Origin: Paenibacillus flagellatus
GTDB taxonomy: Bacteria > Bacillota > Bacilli > Paenibacillales > NBRC-103111
DNA length: 64,000 nt
Assembly (NCBI RefSeq): GCF_003217775.1
Contig: NZ_QJVJ01000010.1
Span: forward strand, 186,001-250,000
Direction: 5' to 3'
The notes below the pieces were generated by a model. That model was not told where the DNA came from and did not search any database. It saw only the letters and a list, made by a program, of their open reading frames with translations. The position numbers were made by a program, and so were the translations under genes. Of this stretch, positions 8,388-18,800 are shown one piece after another (positions within the stretch are counted from its first letter, which is position 1; each line of letters starts with the position of its first letter).

Positions 8388-10145
8388 TTGAAAATCAGCA
8401 TGTCCGCGAAGCTCATACTCGGCTTGTCCGTCATTATTTTGTTCTCGTGCTCGATTACGGGGTATTTGTCGTACCGGACGCATCTGCAGCTGTTCGAGGA
8501 GGAATACAGCGATCAGTATGCAAAGGCGAACGAGCAGGCGATGGCGAACCTGGAGCTGCGCATTCAGGAAATATACCGGATCTCGAATTACATCGTGTTC
8601 AACAGCGTCATCGAGAAGGTCGTCACGAAGCTGATGACGAACAAGGGAGACAACCTGTTCGAGGATTACTTGGAGCACGACGAGCTGCAAAGCCTGCTCC
8701 GGCAGGTAAAGCTCGACGCGCCGGTCATCAAAACCGTCCTCTTCTACGATTTGCAGGGGACGAACTATTATTACGGCCATATCGACGAATCGATCGGACG
8801 GCTGAACGACGAGGCGTTCCGGGACGTGATGCGCAACGTCGGTCCGTCGAACGGACAGCTGATCTGGATGCGCAAGGTGCTGCCCAGCCCGTCGGACGAA
8901 GGGAAATCGAACAACGTCATCATCGCCTCGCGCTGGATGAAGAAAGGGAAAACGCTCGAAACGTACGGCCTCCTCGTCATGATCCTAGACGAAGCGCTAT
9001 TCTCCGGTCCTCTGCGCGATTTGGCGAAAGGCCGCGACGGCCGCGTCTATTTGTACGAGCAGCGAGGGCTTCCCCTGTACCAGCAAGGCGATTCGGGTCC
9101 GGCACCCGTACCGGAAGCCGACAGTCCGCCCGTCTATATCCGGCGGGAAAACGGCGGGACGAACTTGTATGCGCTTCATCGGTCGCCCATGTTTCAGTTT
9201 ACGCTGTTGAGCCGCGTCTCGCTGGAAGCGTTTCAGGAGAAGAGCAAAATTTTGCTCAACATCAGCTTGTACTCCGGCTTGGGGGCGATCGCCCTGAGCT
9301 GCGTTCTGATCGCGCTGCTCAGCCGGCGTCTGCTCCGGCCGATGAAAGACCTCGTCAAGGCGATGCGAATGATGCGCGGCGGCAATTTCGACGTGCGGGT
9401 CCGTCCCCGGTCGAAGGACGAGCTCGGCTTTCTCGGCGAAAGCTTCAACGCGATGGCGGACAACGTCCGCTCGCTGATCGAGGAAGTGTATTTGCGGCAG
9501 CTGAGCGAGCGCGAAGCGGAGATGAAGGCGCTGCAGGCGCAGCTCAACCCGCATTTTTTGTACAATACGCTGAACGGCTTCTACTGGAAGCTTTATCTGC
9601 AAAACGACATGGAATCGGCCAACCTCGTCTCCGCGCTGTCAAGCCTGCTGAAATATTCGCTGGAGCGGGTGAGCAAGCGGACGACGCTGCGGGAGGAGCT
9701 GCAGCAAATCCGCAACTATTTGGACATACAGGCCGCTTTCGTCGAAAACCGATTCCAGGCCGAAATTCGCGCCGCCGACGAAGCGCTCGACTGCACGGTG
9801 CTGCGGCTCATCCTGCAGCCCGTCGTCGAAAACGCGTTCGTGCACGCGTTCCGCGACCGGGCGGCGGACAAGAAGCTCGTCATCGAGGCGTCGAGGGAAG
9901 GCGACATGCTCGTCGTCGCGATCGCCGACAACGGGTGCGGCATGACGGCCGAGCAAATCGGACGCATCCGGGAAGCGGAGCGGGCCGGGGAGAAGCCTTC
10001 GATCGGACTGCGCAGCGTCGTCCGGCGCATCGATCTGACGTACGGGGAGCCGTACGGGCTCGACATCGAGAGCGTGCCGGGGGAAGGGACGACGGTCGTG
10101 CTGCGGCTGCCGTTCGAAACGTTCGCGGCGCCGGAGAGCGCCTGA
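8388..10145 (+). CDS. YesM-type sensor histidine kinase
   Basis: This membrane sensor kinase has TM1 at about 8-28, an extracellular sensing region of about 260 residues and TM2 at about 285-307. A HAMP domain (LLRPMKDLVKAMRMMRGGNF) is followed by the His_kinase domain with NPHFLYNTLNGFYW, where the His is the phospho-site. A HATPase_c domain has ADNGCGM and GIGLRSVVRRI boxes. The TTG at 8388 is preferred because GGAGGG (8374-8379) lies 8 bases upstream; the in-frame GTG at 8379 would sit on top of it. It is followed after 21 bases by its response regulator. Such pairs normally sense extracellular oligosaccharides and switch on the neighbouring ABC importer. Confidence 0.9.
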   Translation: MKISMSAKLILGLSVIILFSCSITGYLSYRTHLQLFEEEYSDQYAKANEQAMANLELRIQEIYRISNYIVFNSVIEKVVTKLMTNKGDNLFEDYLEHDELQSLLRQVKLDAPVIKTVLFYDLQGTNYYYGHIDESIGRLNDEAFRDVMRNVGPSNGQLIWMRKVLPSPSDEGKSNNVIIASRWMKKGKTLETYGLLVMILDEALFSGPLRDLAKGRDGRVYLYEQRGLPLYQQGDSGPAPVPEADSPPVYIRRENGGTNLYALHRSPMFQFTLLSRVSLEAFQEKSKILLNISLYSGLGAIALSCVLIALLSRRLLRPMKDLVKAMRMMRGGNFDVRVRPRSKDELGFLGESFNAMADNVRSLIEEVYLRQLSEREAEMKALQAQLNPHFLYNTLNGFYWKLYLQNDMESANLVSALSSLLKYSLERVSKRTTLREELQQIRNYLDIQAAFVENRFQAEIRAADEALDCTVLRLILQPVVENAFVHAFRDRAADKKLVIEASREGDMLVVAIADNGCGMTAEQIGRIREAERAGEKPSIGLRSVVRRIDLTYGEPYGLDIESVPGEGTTVVLRLPFETFAAPESA

Positions 10146-10166
10146 CTTCAGCCAAGGAGGAGCGAC

Positions 10167-11699
10167 ATGATCGGAAAGCTGCTAATCGTGGAAGACCAGA
10201 CCGTTTTCCGCAAAGGCTTGATCAAAATGATCGAAAACCATTCGCTCGGCTGGACGGTTGTCGGCGAGGCCGAAAACGGCCGAGAGGCGGTAAAGCTGCT
10301 GGACGAGCTGGAGCCGCATCTGATCTTGACCGATATCCGGATGCCGCTTATGGACGGCATACAGCTGGCGGAATACGTGCATGAGCGGAAGCGGGATATC
10401 GCCGTCGTCATTTTGACCGGCTACGAGGATTTCAAATATGCGCAGGCGGCGCTCAAGTACGGCGCCATCGACTTTTTGCTGAAGCCGTGCAACGAGCAGG
10501 TGCTGATCGAGGTGCTGAGCAAGGCGTACGACCATTTCCGCGAGGCCGAGCTTGCGAAGGAGCGGGCGCTGGCCGACCGGCGGGCGACGGAGGAGCACGC
10601 GCTTCGCTCGCTGCTGCTGCGGCTTCCCTGCGACGAGCGGCTCGTCGGCCGGGTGCGGGCCGAATATGCGGACAAGCGGGTGCGGACGATCCGGGTGGCC
10701 GATTATTTGCCGGCCGGCAAGCAGTACCGGGAGAGCGATCTGGAGCTGCTCCAGTTCGCGCTGTTCAACATCGTCACCGAGCTAGCCGGAGCGCGATCGT
10801 CCGGCTGCCGGCTCGTGGCGCTCGAGCACGACCTGTTCGCGCTTCTGACCGACGCCGGGGAGACGGAGGACGGTCTGTCCGAGGCGATCCGCGCCGCGAT
10901 CCGCGACTACTTGGGCATCGACGTCGAAGTCGACGAGGGCGGCTCATTCGGGCGGCTCACGCCGATCGTCCGTCCGGCGGTCCAGACGGCGGCGGCCGGA
11001 GCTCCTTCCGCGGAGGCGACCGGGGGAAGCGCCGGCTTGCCGCACTGGGCGAGCCAGGCGAAGATCAAGGAGCTGCACACGCGGCTCGCGACCGGCATCG
11101 TGCTCGGCCGGCTCGATCAAGTGACGCGCGACATCGAGACGATCGTGTCCGGGCTGGCCGGCAGTTCGGTCGAGGACGCGAAGATCGATGCGCTCACGTT
11201 CGCGATCGCGCTCCACCAGACCGCGAATCAGCTGCTTGCGGAGACGGGCGGCGCGTTCGATTTGTCGGAGCGGATCGAGTCGCTGCAGGCGATCGCCGCG
11301 ACGGAGGAGCTGGTCCGCTGGACGCGCGAGCAGGCCGACCGGTTTCTGCACCGCTTCCAGACGTGGCAGGCCGACAAGAGCAAAAACATCATTTCCAAGA
11401 CGATCGAATGGCTCGACCGCCATTACATGGAGCCGTGCGGCTTGACCGAGACGGCGGAGACGTTCCATATGAGCGGCACCTACTTCAGCAAGCTGTTCAA
11501 GAAAGAGACGGGAGAAACGTTTACGAACTACGTGACGAAGGTGCGGATGGAGAAGGCGAAGATGATGCTGTGCAACACCGACATGAAGGTGTTCGAAATC
11601 GCCGCCGCCGTCGGCTACGACGACCCGAACTATTTCACGAACGTCTTCAACCGGACGCAAAACGTGTCGCCGACCGAGTTTCGCAAAATGTGCAAGTAA
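10167..11699 (+). CDS. YesN-type response regulator with AraC-family DNA-binding domain
   Basis: The 510-aa regulator has a receiver domain at about 3-120, with phospho-acceptor Asp56 in LTDIRMPLMDG and Lys in FLLKPCNEQ. A long central region of unknown fold spans about 130-400. Two AraC-type helix-turn-helix motifs lie at the C-terminus (about 405-508; FHMSGTYFSKLFKKETGE and VGYDDPNYFTNVFNR). AAGGAGGAG precedes the ATG. It is in one operon with the YesM-type kinase, and its target is probably the ABC importer 270 bases downstream. Confidence 0.92.
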   Translation: MIGKLLIVEDQTVFRKGLIKMIENHSLGWTVVGEAENGREAVKLLDELEPHLILTDIRMPLMDGIQLAEYVHERKRDIAVVILTGYEDFKYAQAALKYGAIDFLLKPCNEQVLIEVLSKAYDHFREAELAKERALADRRATEEHALRSLLLRLPCDERLVGRVRAEYADKRVRTIRVADYLPAGKQYRESDLELLQFALFNIVTELAGARSSGCRLVALEHDLFALLTDAGETEDGLSEAIRAAIRDYLGIDVEVDEGGSFGRLTPIVRPAVQTAAAGAPSAEATGGSAGLPHWASQAKIKELHTRLATGIVLGRLDQVTRDIETIVSGLAGSSVEDAKIDALTFAIALHQTANQLLAETGGAFDLSERIESLQAIAATEELVRWTREQADRFLHRFQTWQADKSKNIISKTIEWLDRHYMEPCGLTETAETFHMSGTYFSKLFKKETGETFTNYVTKVRMEKAKMMLCNTDMKVFEIAAAVGYDDPNYFTNVFNRTQNVSPTEFRKMCK

Positions 11700-11966
11700 G
11701 CCTTCACATCCGCAGCCCAAACACTCTTCGGGAGTATGGCGCCCGGGCGGGAACTCTCCCGGGTCCCGTCCGCCCGCCATCCCCTCGCACGAACCGCCGC
11801 TCGATTCGCTCTTTCCCTCTCCTTCATATCGCACCCCCATCGGACAAAAAATTACAGATTTCCGACCGGATATTCAAGGCGACGCCGTTCGCCAAGCCCT
11901 ACACTAAAAGGGCAAGGCAAACATAACGCTGCTGCTCCGCAAGCGGGCAAGAGGTGGGAGGAACTT
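11700..11966. other. intergenic control region before the ABC importer
   Basis: No clear terminator follows the regulator gene; a GC-rich inverted repeat CCCGGG...CCCGGG near 11740-11765 lacks a T run. A possible -10 TACACT lies at about 11900. An RBS GGGAGG sits at 11956-11961. This is the likely binding region of the YesN-type regulator, but I could not single out a site. Confidence 0.35.
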
Positions 11967-12935
11967 ATGATAACGGCGGAACAGAATCGGATGGGGGCGA
12001 TGGCCGCAACAGAACCGAATGCCGCAGCCGGCAAGGCGCGCCGCAAGCGCAATTGGAGACGAAGCTTGCCGCTGTTCGTCATGTTCGCGCCGGCGATCGC
12101 GTACTACTTGACGTTCCGGTACGCGCCGATGGGCGGACTGATCATCGCATTCAAGGATTACAACTTCGGCGACGGCGTGTTCGGAAGCCCGTGGGTCGGC
12201 TGGGACAACTTCGAGCTGCTGTTCAATCAGGCGCAAACGGTCAACATTATCCGCAATACGCTGCTGCTCAGCGTGCTCGGCCTCGTCGTCGGCTTCCCGG
12301 TACCGATCGTGCTGGCGATTCTGATGAACGAGGTGCGGAAGTCGTGGTTCAAGCGGTCGGTGCAGACGATCGTGTACTTGCCGCACTTCCTGTCGTGGGT
12401 CATTATCGGGGGGATCGTCGTCTCGCTGTTTTCGCTCGATTCGGGCACGGTCAACCGGTGGATCGAAGCCGTCTTCGGCGAGCCGTATCCGTTTCTGTAC
12501 GAGCCGGTACCGTGGATCTCGATTTTCATCGGCTCGGGCATCTGGAAGGAGATGGGGTTCAGCGCGATCATCTATTTGGCGGCGCTCACGACGATCGATC
12601 CGCATCTGTACGAGGCGGCGAACATGGACGGCGCCAACAAGTGGCGGCAAATTTGGCACATTACGCTTCCGGGCATCGCGCCGACCGTCATTTTGCTGCT
12701 CATCCTGAACATCGGCAAAGTGATGGACGTCGGCTTCGACCATGTGTTCGTCCTGCAGAACGAAGCGGTATCCGACGTCTCGAACGTCATCAGCACGTAC
12801 ATTTACACGTTCGGCATCCAGCGCGCGCAGTTCAGCTTGACGACCGCCATGGGCTTGTTCGAAAGCTTGGTCGGCTTCGTGCTCGTCCTCGGGGCGAACG
12901 CGATCGCGCGCCGGTTCAATCAAGGCTTATGGTGA
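11967..12935 (+). CDS. oligosaccharide ABC importer permease, LplB/YteP type
   Basis: This 322-aa integral membrane subunit of a CUT1-type sugar importer has about six TM helices. An N-terminal extension with Ala/Arg/Lys-rich residues precedes TM1 (LPLFVMFAPAIAYYLTF). The conserved APMGGLIIAFKDYNF and the EAA-loop EAANMDGANKWRQIWHITLPGI are present. The ATG at 11967 has GGGAGG 5 bases upstream; an upstream extension of the frame is not conserved. It forms an operon with the second permease (16-base gap) and the binding lipoprotein. No ATPase gene is present, as usual for importers that share a common MsmX-type ATPase. Confidence 0.9.
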   Translation: MITAEQNRMGAMAATEPNAAAGKARRKRNWRRSLPLFVMFAPAIAYYLTFRYAPMGGLIIAFKDYNFGDGVFGSPWVGWDNFELLFNQAQTVNIIRNTLLLSVLGLVVGFPVPIVLAILMNEVRKSWFKRSVQTIVYLPHFLSWVIIGGIVVSLFSLDSGTVNRWIEAVFGEPYPFLYEPVPWISIFIGSGIWKEMGFSAIIYLAALTTIDPHLYEAANMDGANKWRQIWHITLPGIAPTVILLLILNIGKVMDVGFDHVFVLQNEAVSDVSNVISTYIYTFGIQRAQFSLTTAMGLFESLVGFVLVLGANAIARRFNQGLW

Positions 12936-12951
12936 CGGGAGGGGCATCGGG

Positions 12952-13827
12952 ATGAAATCGACGTTCGGGGAAAAAGTGTTTTACGGCTGCAACTATTTCG
13001 TCTTGTTCGCGCTCGCCATGAGCTGTCTGCTGCCGATCGTGCACATCGTCGCGCTGTCGCTGAGCGACGCCCACGCCGTCATGTCCGGGCACGTGTCGCT
13101 CTGGCCCGTCGGATGGACGCTCGAGTCGTACACCGCGCTGTTCGAAGGGACCCGCATCGTGGAGGCGTTCCGCAACAGCATCGTCATTACGATCGTCGGC
13201 GTGGCGGCGTCGATGACGTTCACGATTTTGGCGGCGTATCCGCTGTCGAGGCGGTATTTTATCGGCAGGCGGCCGTTTTTGCTCGCGATGGTGTTCACGA
13301 TGATGTTCTCGGGCGGGCTCATCCCGTCGTATCTCGTCATCAAGGAGCTCGGGCTGATCAACACGTACGGCGCCATCTGGCTGCCGGCGCTGATCAATAC
13401 GTACAACCTGCTCGTGCTGCGCACGTTTTTCGAGAACGTGCCGGACGAGATCGACGAGGCGGCGCGCATGGACGGCTGCGGCGAATGGCGGCTGATGGCG
13501 CAAATCATGCTGCCGCTGTCGCTGCCGGTGCTTGCCACGCTGACGCTGTTCTACGGCGTCGGCTTCTGGAATTCGTTCATGAACGTGCTCATCTACATCA
13601 ACGACACGGACAAATACAACTTGACCGTGCTCGTCCAGCAAATGATCAAGAAGCAATCGCTGCTGCAGGAGCTGACGAGCGTGCAATCCGACGACCTGTC
13701 CGCGATCACGCCGGAAGGAATCAAGGCGGCGGGCATTATGGCGCTCATTATTCCGATGCTGGTCGTCTACCCGTTCCTGCAAAAATATTTCGTCAAGGGC
13801 GTCATGATCGGCGCCATCAAGGGGTAA
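12952..13827 (+). CDS. carbohydrate ABC importer permease, LplC/YtcP type
   Basis: The 291-aa second permease has six predicted TM helices. The EAA motif DEAARMDGCGEWRLMAQIMLPLSLP (about 165-190) contacts the ATPase. The C-terminal signature KYFVKGVMIGAIKG is typical of the YtcP/LplC family. It pairs with the upstream permease to form the channel. Confidence 0.92.
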   Translation: MKSTFGEKVFYGCNYFVLFALAMSCLLPIVHIVALSLSDAHAVMSGHVSLWPVGWTLESYTALFEGTRIVEAFRNSIVITIVGVAASMTFTILAAYPLSRRYFIGRRPFLLAMVFTMMFSGGLIPSYLVIKELGLINTYGAIWLPALINTYNLLVLRTFFENVPDEIDEAARMDGCGEWRLMAQIMLPLSLPVLATLTLFYGVGFWNSFMNVLIYINDTDKYNLTVLVQQMIKKQSLLQELTSVQSDDLSAITPEGIKAAGIMALIIPMLVVYPFLQKYFVKGVMIGAIKG

Positions 13828-13870
13828 GCAACACTTCACTTTTTGGGGGAAAATTAGGAGGGGGACATCG

Positions 13871-15535
13871 ATGGAAGGGAAAACGATGAAACGATGGGCG
13901 CTGCCCGCGGTCGTCGCCGTCGTATCGGTCGGCGCGCTGCTGACGGCGTGCTCGGGCGACCGGAAGGAGGAGCCGGCGCAAGGAGCCGGTACGGACGCGG
14001 GGCCGAAGCCGGCGGTCAAAAAAGACATCTCCGTCACCGTCTACGAGCGCGGCCTCGTGCCGAAGAGCGAAGGGACGGTCGAGGAAAACCGCTGGACGAA
14101 ATGGCTGAACGAGAAAGGGCCGGCCAACGTCAAGTTCGTCGCCGTGCCGCGCTGGGAGTCGCAGCAAAAGCTGAACGTGCTGTTCGCCTCGTCGAGCGCG
14201 CCCGATCTCATTTTCGAATACGCGCCGCATATCAAAAACCCGATCTACGACCAGAAGCAAATGATGCCGATCGGCGACCTGATCGAGAAGCACAGCACCG
14301 AATACAAAAAAATGCTCGAGCAGTACCCGGCGCTCAAAAAAGTCGGCATGAAGGCCGACGGCAAGCTGTACGAATTCGCCCGGCTGAACGAGGTGACGCC
14401 GATCCATGCGCTGTTCATCCGCGAGGACTGGCTGAAGAAGCTGAACCTGCAGGTGCCGAAGACGACCGAGGAGCTGTACCAGGTGGCCAAGGCGTTCCGC
14501 GAGCAGGATCCGGACGGCAACGGGCAAAAGGACACGTACGGCATGGCCATCAGCTTCCAATCCGGCCAAGTCGTCGACCAAATATTCCAGGCGACCCGAT
14601 GGGTCGTCAAGGACGGCAAGCTGACGCGCAACTGGGACAACTTCCAGGCGGTGGCCGAATTCAAGAAGCGGCTGTTCGAGGAAGGCATCGTCGACCGCGA
14701 CTACTTGAACGACAAAAACGGCGCGAAGGCGAAGCAGGACTTCGTCAACGGCAAAATCGGCATTTACCCGATTCAGGTCGCGTGGACGACGTTCGTCAAC
14801 AACGACTTGGCGACGCTGAAGAAAAACGTCCCGGATGCGAAAATTACGCCGATCCCGTACCCGAAAAGCCCGGCCGGCGAATTCAACCCGGCGTTCACGA
14901 ACCCGGTGCAGGCGACGGCCTTCGTCAACGCGCAGGCCAAAAATCCGGACGCCGTCGTCAAGTTCATCGATTTCCTCGTCCGCCAAGATACCGTCAACAC
15001 GCTGCGCTGGGGCATCGAGGGCGAGCATTGGAAGACGGGCAAGAACGGCTGCCCGGAGCGGATCGACGCCGAGAAGTCGAAAAACGAAGTGAACTGGACG
15101 ACCGACTATACGATGATGTCCTCCATCATTTTGGACAAAAAATGCGGAACGACCGAAGCGTCGTTCGATCCGTCGGTGCCGATTCAGAAGGAAGGGCTCG
15201 ACATTTACAAAAAAACGTTGGAGCTGTATCTGGACACGAACAAGCCCTACGTCGAAATTACGCACCCGGAGCATATGCCGCAGCTGCCCAAAGAGATCGA
15301 TACGATCTCGACGAACTTGACGAAGCCGATCGACGATCTGCTCGTGAAGGCGGTCGTGGGCGGCAAAGACTACACGCCGGCGCAGGCGATCAAGGAAGCG
15401 CAGGAGACGTGGAACAAAGGCGAAGGCAAAAAAATCGAGGATTGGTTCGCCAGCTGGTGGGAGAAAGACCGCAGCAGCGCGTTTTTGGCCAAGGACATTT
15501 ACGACGTGCTGAAGCAGCAGCAGGCGGCCAAGTAA
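13871..15535 (+). CDS. extracellular solute-binding lipoprotein of the oligosaccharide importer (YtcQ/LipO type)
   Basis: The 554-aa protein has a lipoprotein signal with lipobox LLTAC (Cys about 27), a charged linker and then a family-1 extracellular solute-binding fold. It contains a RLNEVTPIHALFIREDWL segment typical of Paenibacillus YtcQ proteins. It should capture the oligosaccharide released outside and deliver it to the two upstream permeases. AGGAGG at about 13857-13862 precedes ATG 13871. The sequence ends with a Gln/Ala-rich tail. It is the third gene of the importer operon. Confidence 0.9.
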   Translation: MEGKTMKRWALPAVVAVVSVGALLTACSGDRKEEPAQGAGTDAGPKPAVKKDISVTVYERGLVPKSEGTVEENRWTKWLNEKGPANVKFVAVPRWESQQKLNVLFASSSAPDLIFEYAPHIKNPIYDQKQMMPIGDLIEKHSTEYKKMLEQYPALKKVGMKADGKLYEFARLNEVTPIHALFIREDWLKKLNLQVPKTTEELYQVAKAFREQDPDGNGQKDTYGMAISFQSGQVVDQIFQATRWVVKDGKLTRNWDNFQAVAEFKKRLFEEGIVDRDYLNDKNGAKAKQDFVNGKIGIYPIQVAWTTFVNNDLATLKKNVPDAKITPIPYPKSPAGEFNPAFTNPVQATAFVNAQAKNPDAVVKFIDFLVRQDTVNTLRWGIEGEHWKTGKNGCPERIDAEKSKNEVNWTTDYTMMSSIILDKKCGTTEASFDPSVPIQKEGLDIYKKTLELYLDTNKPYVEITHPEHMPQLPKEIDTISTNLTKPIDDLLVKAVVGGKDYTPAQAIKEAQETWNKGEGKKIEDWFASWWEKDRSSAFLAKDIYDVLKQQQAAK

Positions 15536-15594
15536 CGGCGGTTCGACAAGGAACGAAGCTTGGCCGCAGCCAGGAACGATAACGACGAAGCCGA

Positions 15595-15627
15595 CATGCC
15601 GGCCGCTCCGCAAGGACGGTCGGCATG
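15595..15627 (+). repeat. intergenic hairpin after the binding-protein gene
   Basis: CATGCCGGCCG (15595-15605) pairs with CGGTCGGCATG (15617-15627) with one wobble around an 11-base loop. No T run follows, so it is not a classical terminator. A position behind a highly expressed binding-protein gene would suit an mRNA-stabilising or partial stop structure. The rest of 15536-15828 contains CGGCA-rich short repeats but no gene. Confidence 0.6.
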
Positions 15628-15828
15628 AAGCCGTCGGATGCGGCGTCGGCGGGAGACGGAACGGACGATGCACAGACGATCGCGGCGTACGAGAATAAGA
15701 CCGGCATGACACGGCACGATACGGCAAGCAAGGCACGGCACACGTTCGCTTCGATCCGTTAGCGCCGTTCGTCTTTATAGCCGACTATTCGCATCCGAAC
15801 AATAAATAATGGCAAGGAGGGCTACGTA

Positions 15829-18800
15829 ATGACATTTCGCAAACCGGCACTGCTGCTCTGTCTGGGTACGATGCTTCTGTCGACGCTGCTGCCCGGCATC
15901 GGGGCAACCGCAAGGGCGGACGGACTCGAGTCGGCAGACGGCGAAGCCGCGACGTCAACCGCGGCGGACGTGTCGACCGGGAACGAGGTTCTCGTCGACG
16001 ACCTGAACGACTGGAGTAAAACGTTTTCGCATTCGCCTACGCTGACGTTCCAGACGTCCGCCGGCGGCACGTCCGATCCGAGCCGCGTGCAGCGCAGCGC
16101 GGCGGCGAACGAGAGCTTCGTCTACAAGACGGACTTCGCCATTCGCTCGTTTTCCGTAAGCGCTTACTTCAATCCCTCCGGCAAGCCGTACGAGCATATG
16201 GCGTTTTTCGTCTCGGCCGACGGGGCCGCCTATCAACCGGTCACGCCGCAGGCGATCGACCTGGGCGGCTATCCGAACGCGTTCGCCTACGAGCTGACGA
16301 CGCTGCCGCCCGATACCCATTATTTGAAAATCCAATTTCGCGGCGGGCTCATCGTCAAGTCGCCCGCGATCGGCAAAGTCGTGCTGAACGGCCCGGCGTC
16401 CGTCGTCCCGAGCGTCCCGCCCGGCATCGTCGAGGCCGGGACGCCGCTCGCGCTGACGTCCGCGACGGTGTCCGCGGCCGTCTACTACACGACGGACGGC
16501 ACCGATCCGCGCACGTCGCCGACGCGGACCGCGTACACGGCGCCGATCCCGATCGACGGCGCGGTCGCGGTGAAGGCGTACGCGTCGCTCGGCGACGCCG
16601 AAGGCGCGACGAGCCATACGGGCACGTTCCGCTATATCGCGAAGCGGGCGGACGACGTGCTCGTTCCCGTCTCCGAGGACGCGACGGTCGATTCCGGCTC
16701 GCCGGACGCCAACTTCGGCGCGGCCGCCCCGCTGTTCGTCAAGGCGCTGCGCAACCGCGAAGCGTATTTCAAGTTCGATCTGTCCGCGCTTGACGATCAT
16801 ATCGACCGGGTGACGCTGCACGTGTACGGCTTCGCGCAAGATCCTTCGCTTGCCGCGGCCAAGCTGCGCGCGTACGGCACGTCGGCCGGCTGGACGGAGT
16901 CGACGCTGACGTACAACACGAAGCCGCTGCCGAAGCCGATTCCGGCCGGCACCGAGCTCGACGAGGTCGTCCTGCCTTACGAGGAGCCGGGCTGGCTCGA
17001 GTTCGACGTATCGGATTACGTGAAAGGGCAAAAATGGGGCGGACAAAACGCCGTATCGCTCGCCATCGTGAACGCGACCGACGGCGGAACGTATTTGAAC
17101 GCGAAGGAGTCGGGGGCGGCGGCGGCGTTTCTGAAGGTGACGAAGGCGGACGCGGGCGTACCGGTCGGCCTGACCGATCCGCTCGACAACTTCAGCCTCG
17201 TCCACGAACGTTCCAACGCCCGCATCGAGACGGCCGACGCGCCATACTTCGGCGGGGATACGAAGCGGATGACGCGCAACACGACGGCGCCGGGCGTTCT
17301 GATCTACAAGACGCCGTACGAGCTCCGGTCGTTCGCGGTGAGCAGCTACTTCCTGACCGGATACGCGGTCGACCATCACGCGTTCTACGCTTCGCCGGAC
17401 GGCACAACGTATACCGAGATCGCGCCTTCCGTCTTCCCGAGCGGCAAGCCGGTCGCCAACTGGCAGCCGTTCGTCTATGAAAGCTTCGCGCTGCCGGCAG
17501 GGACGCATTACTTGAAGATCGAGGTGAAAGGGGCGGACAAGGCGTGGACGCCGCAGGTGTCCAAGGTGACGCTGAACAAGAACGTCGCTACCGTCGAAGC
17601 GACGCCGCCCACGGGTACGATCGGGGACGAGCCGCTCGCGGTGACGCTGTCGAGCGCGACGCCGGACGCGCAAATTTACTACAAGACGGCGTCCGATACC
17701 GAATTCAAGCTGTATACGGCACCGCTGTCGCTGTCGCAGTTCACGGCGCTGGACGCGTACGCGGCGAAGCCCGGCATGGAGCCGAGCGCGGTCAAGACGT
17801 ACACGTACTACTCGACGGCCGATCTGATCGTCGACAAGTTCGGCCAAGTCATCGCCGCCTCATTCCCCGAGAAGGTGACGAGCGAGCAGCAGCTCGTCGA
17901 CGACGTCGCGGCGGACGCCGCCTATTACGGCGGCATCCAGGCGCCGGATTGGGACGAATACGGGGGCTTGAAGAACAGCTCGGCGGCGTACGGCCTTGCG
18001 GCGACCGGCTTCTATAGCGTCCAGAAAACCGCGGACGGCCGCACCGTCATGGCGACGCCGGACGGCAACGCGTTTTTCAGCGTCGGCGTCAACGGCATTC
18101 AGCCGAACGATTCGTATACGAAGGTGACCGGCCGCGAGCACGTGTTCGAATGGCTGCCGGCGTACAACGGCGAATACAAGTCGGCGTTTCTGAATTCGAA
18201 GGACTATTTCTCGTTTTATTTGGCCAACCGGATCAAGAAGTACGGCGCGCCCTACAATTCCCGCTCGTTTTACGAGGACAGCCTGAACCGGCTGCGCAAA
18301 TGGGGGTTCAACAGCGCGGGCGGCTGGTCGCCGACCCCTTCGGCCGTCGAGTTCGGCGTTCCGTATGTGCCGTTCCTGCCGTTGAACGACATGGAATGGG
18401 CGAAGGTGCCGGGGCTGAAAATATTCGATATTTTCGCCGAGGGGGCGGAGCAGAAGCTGGACGAGGCCTTCTCCCGCGTGCTTCCGCCGAACAAAGACAA
18501 CAAGAAAATCATCGGTTATTTCCTAGGCAATGAATATCACTACCACGAATTTATCGCGAAGGTGCCGAAGCTGAAGGCGAGCGAGGCGGCCGTGAAGCGG
18601 GCGCTGGTCGACATGCTGGAGGAGAAGTACGGCACGGTCGCGGCGTTCAACGCCGCCTGGAACGCGTCGTTCGCGAGCTTCGCCGACATGGACGACTCTC
18701 CGCTGTTCATCGATACGCAGCAGGCGCAGACGGATATCGAATCGTTTCTGAAACAATATTTGGATACGTTTTACGGCACGATCGCCCGCGTCTTCCGCAA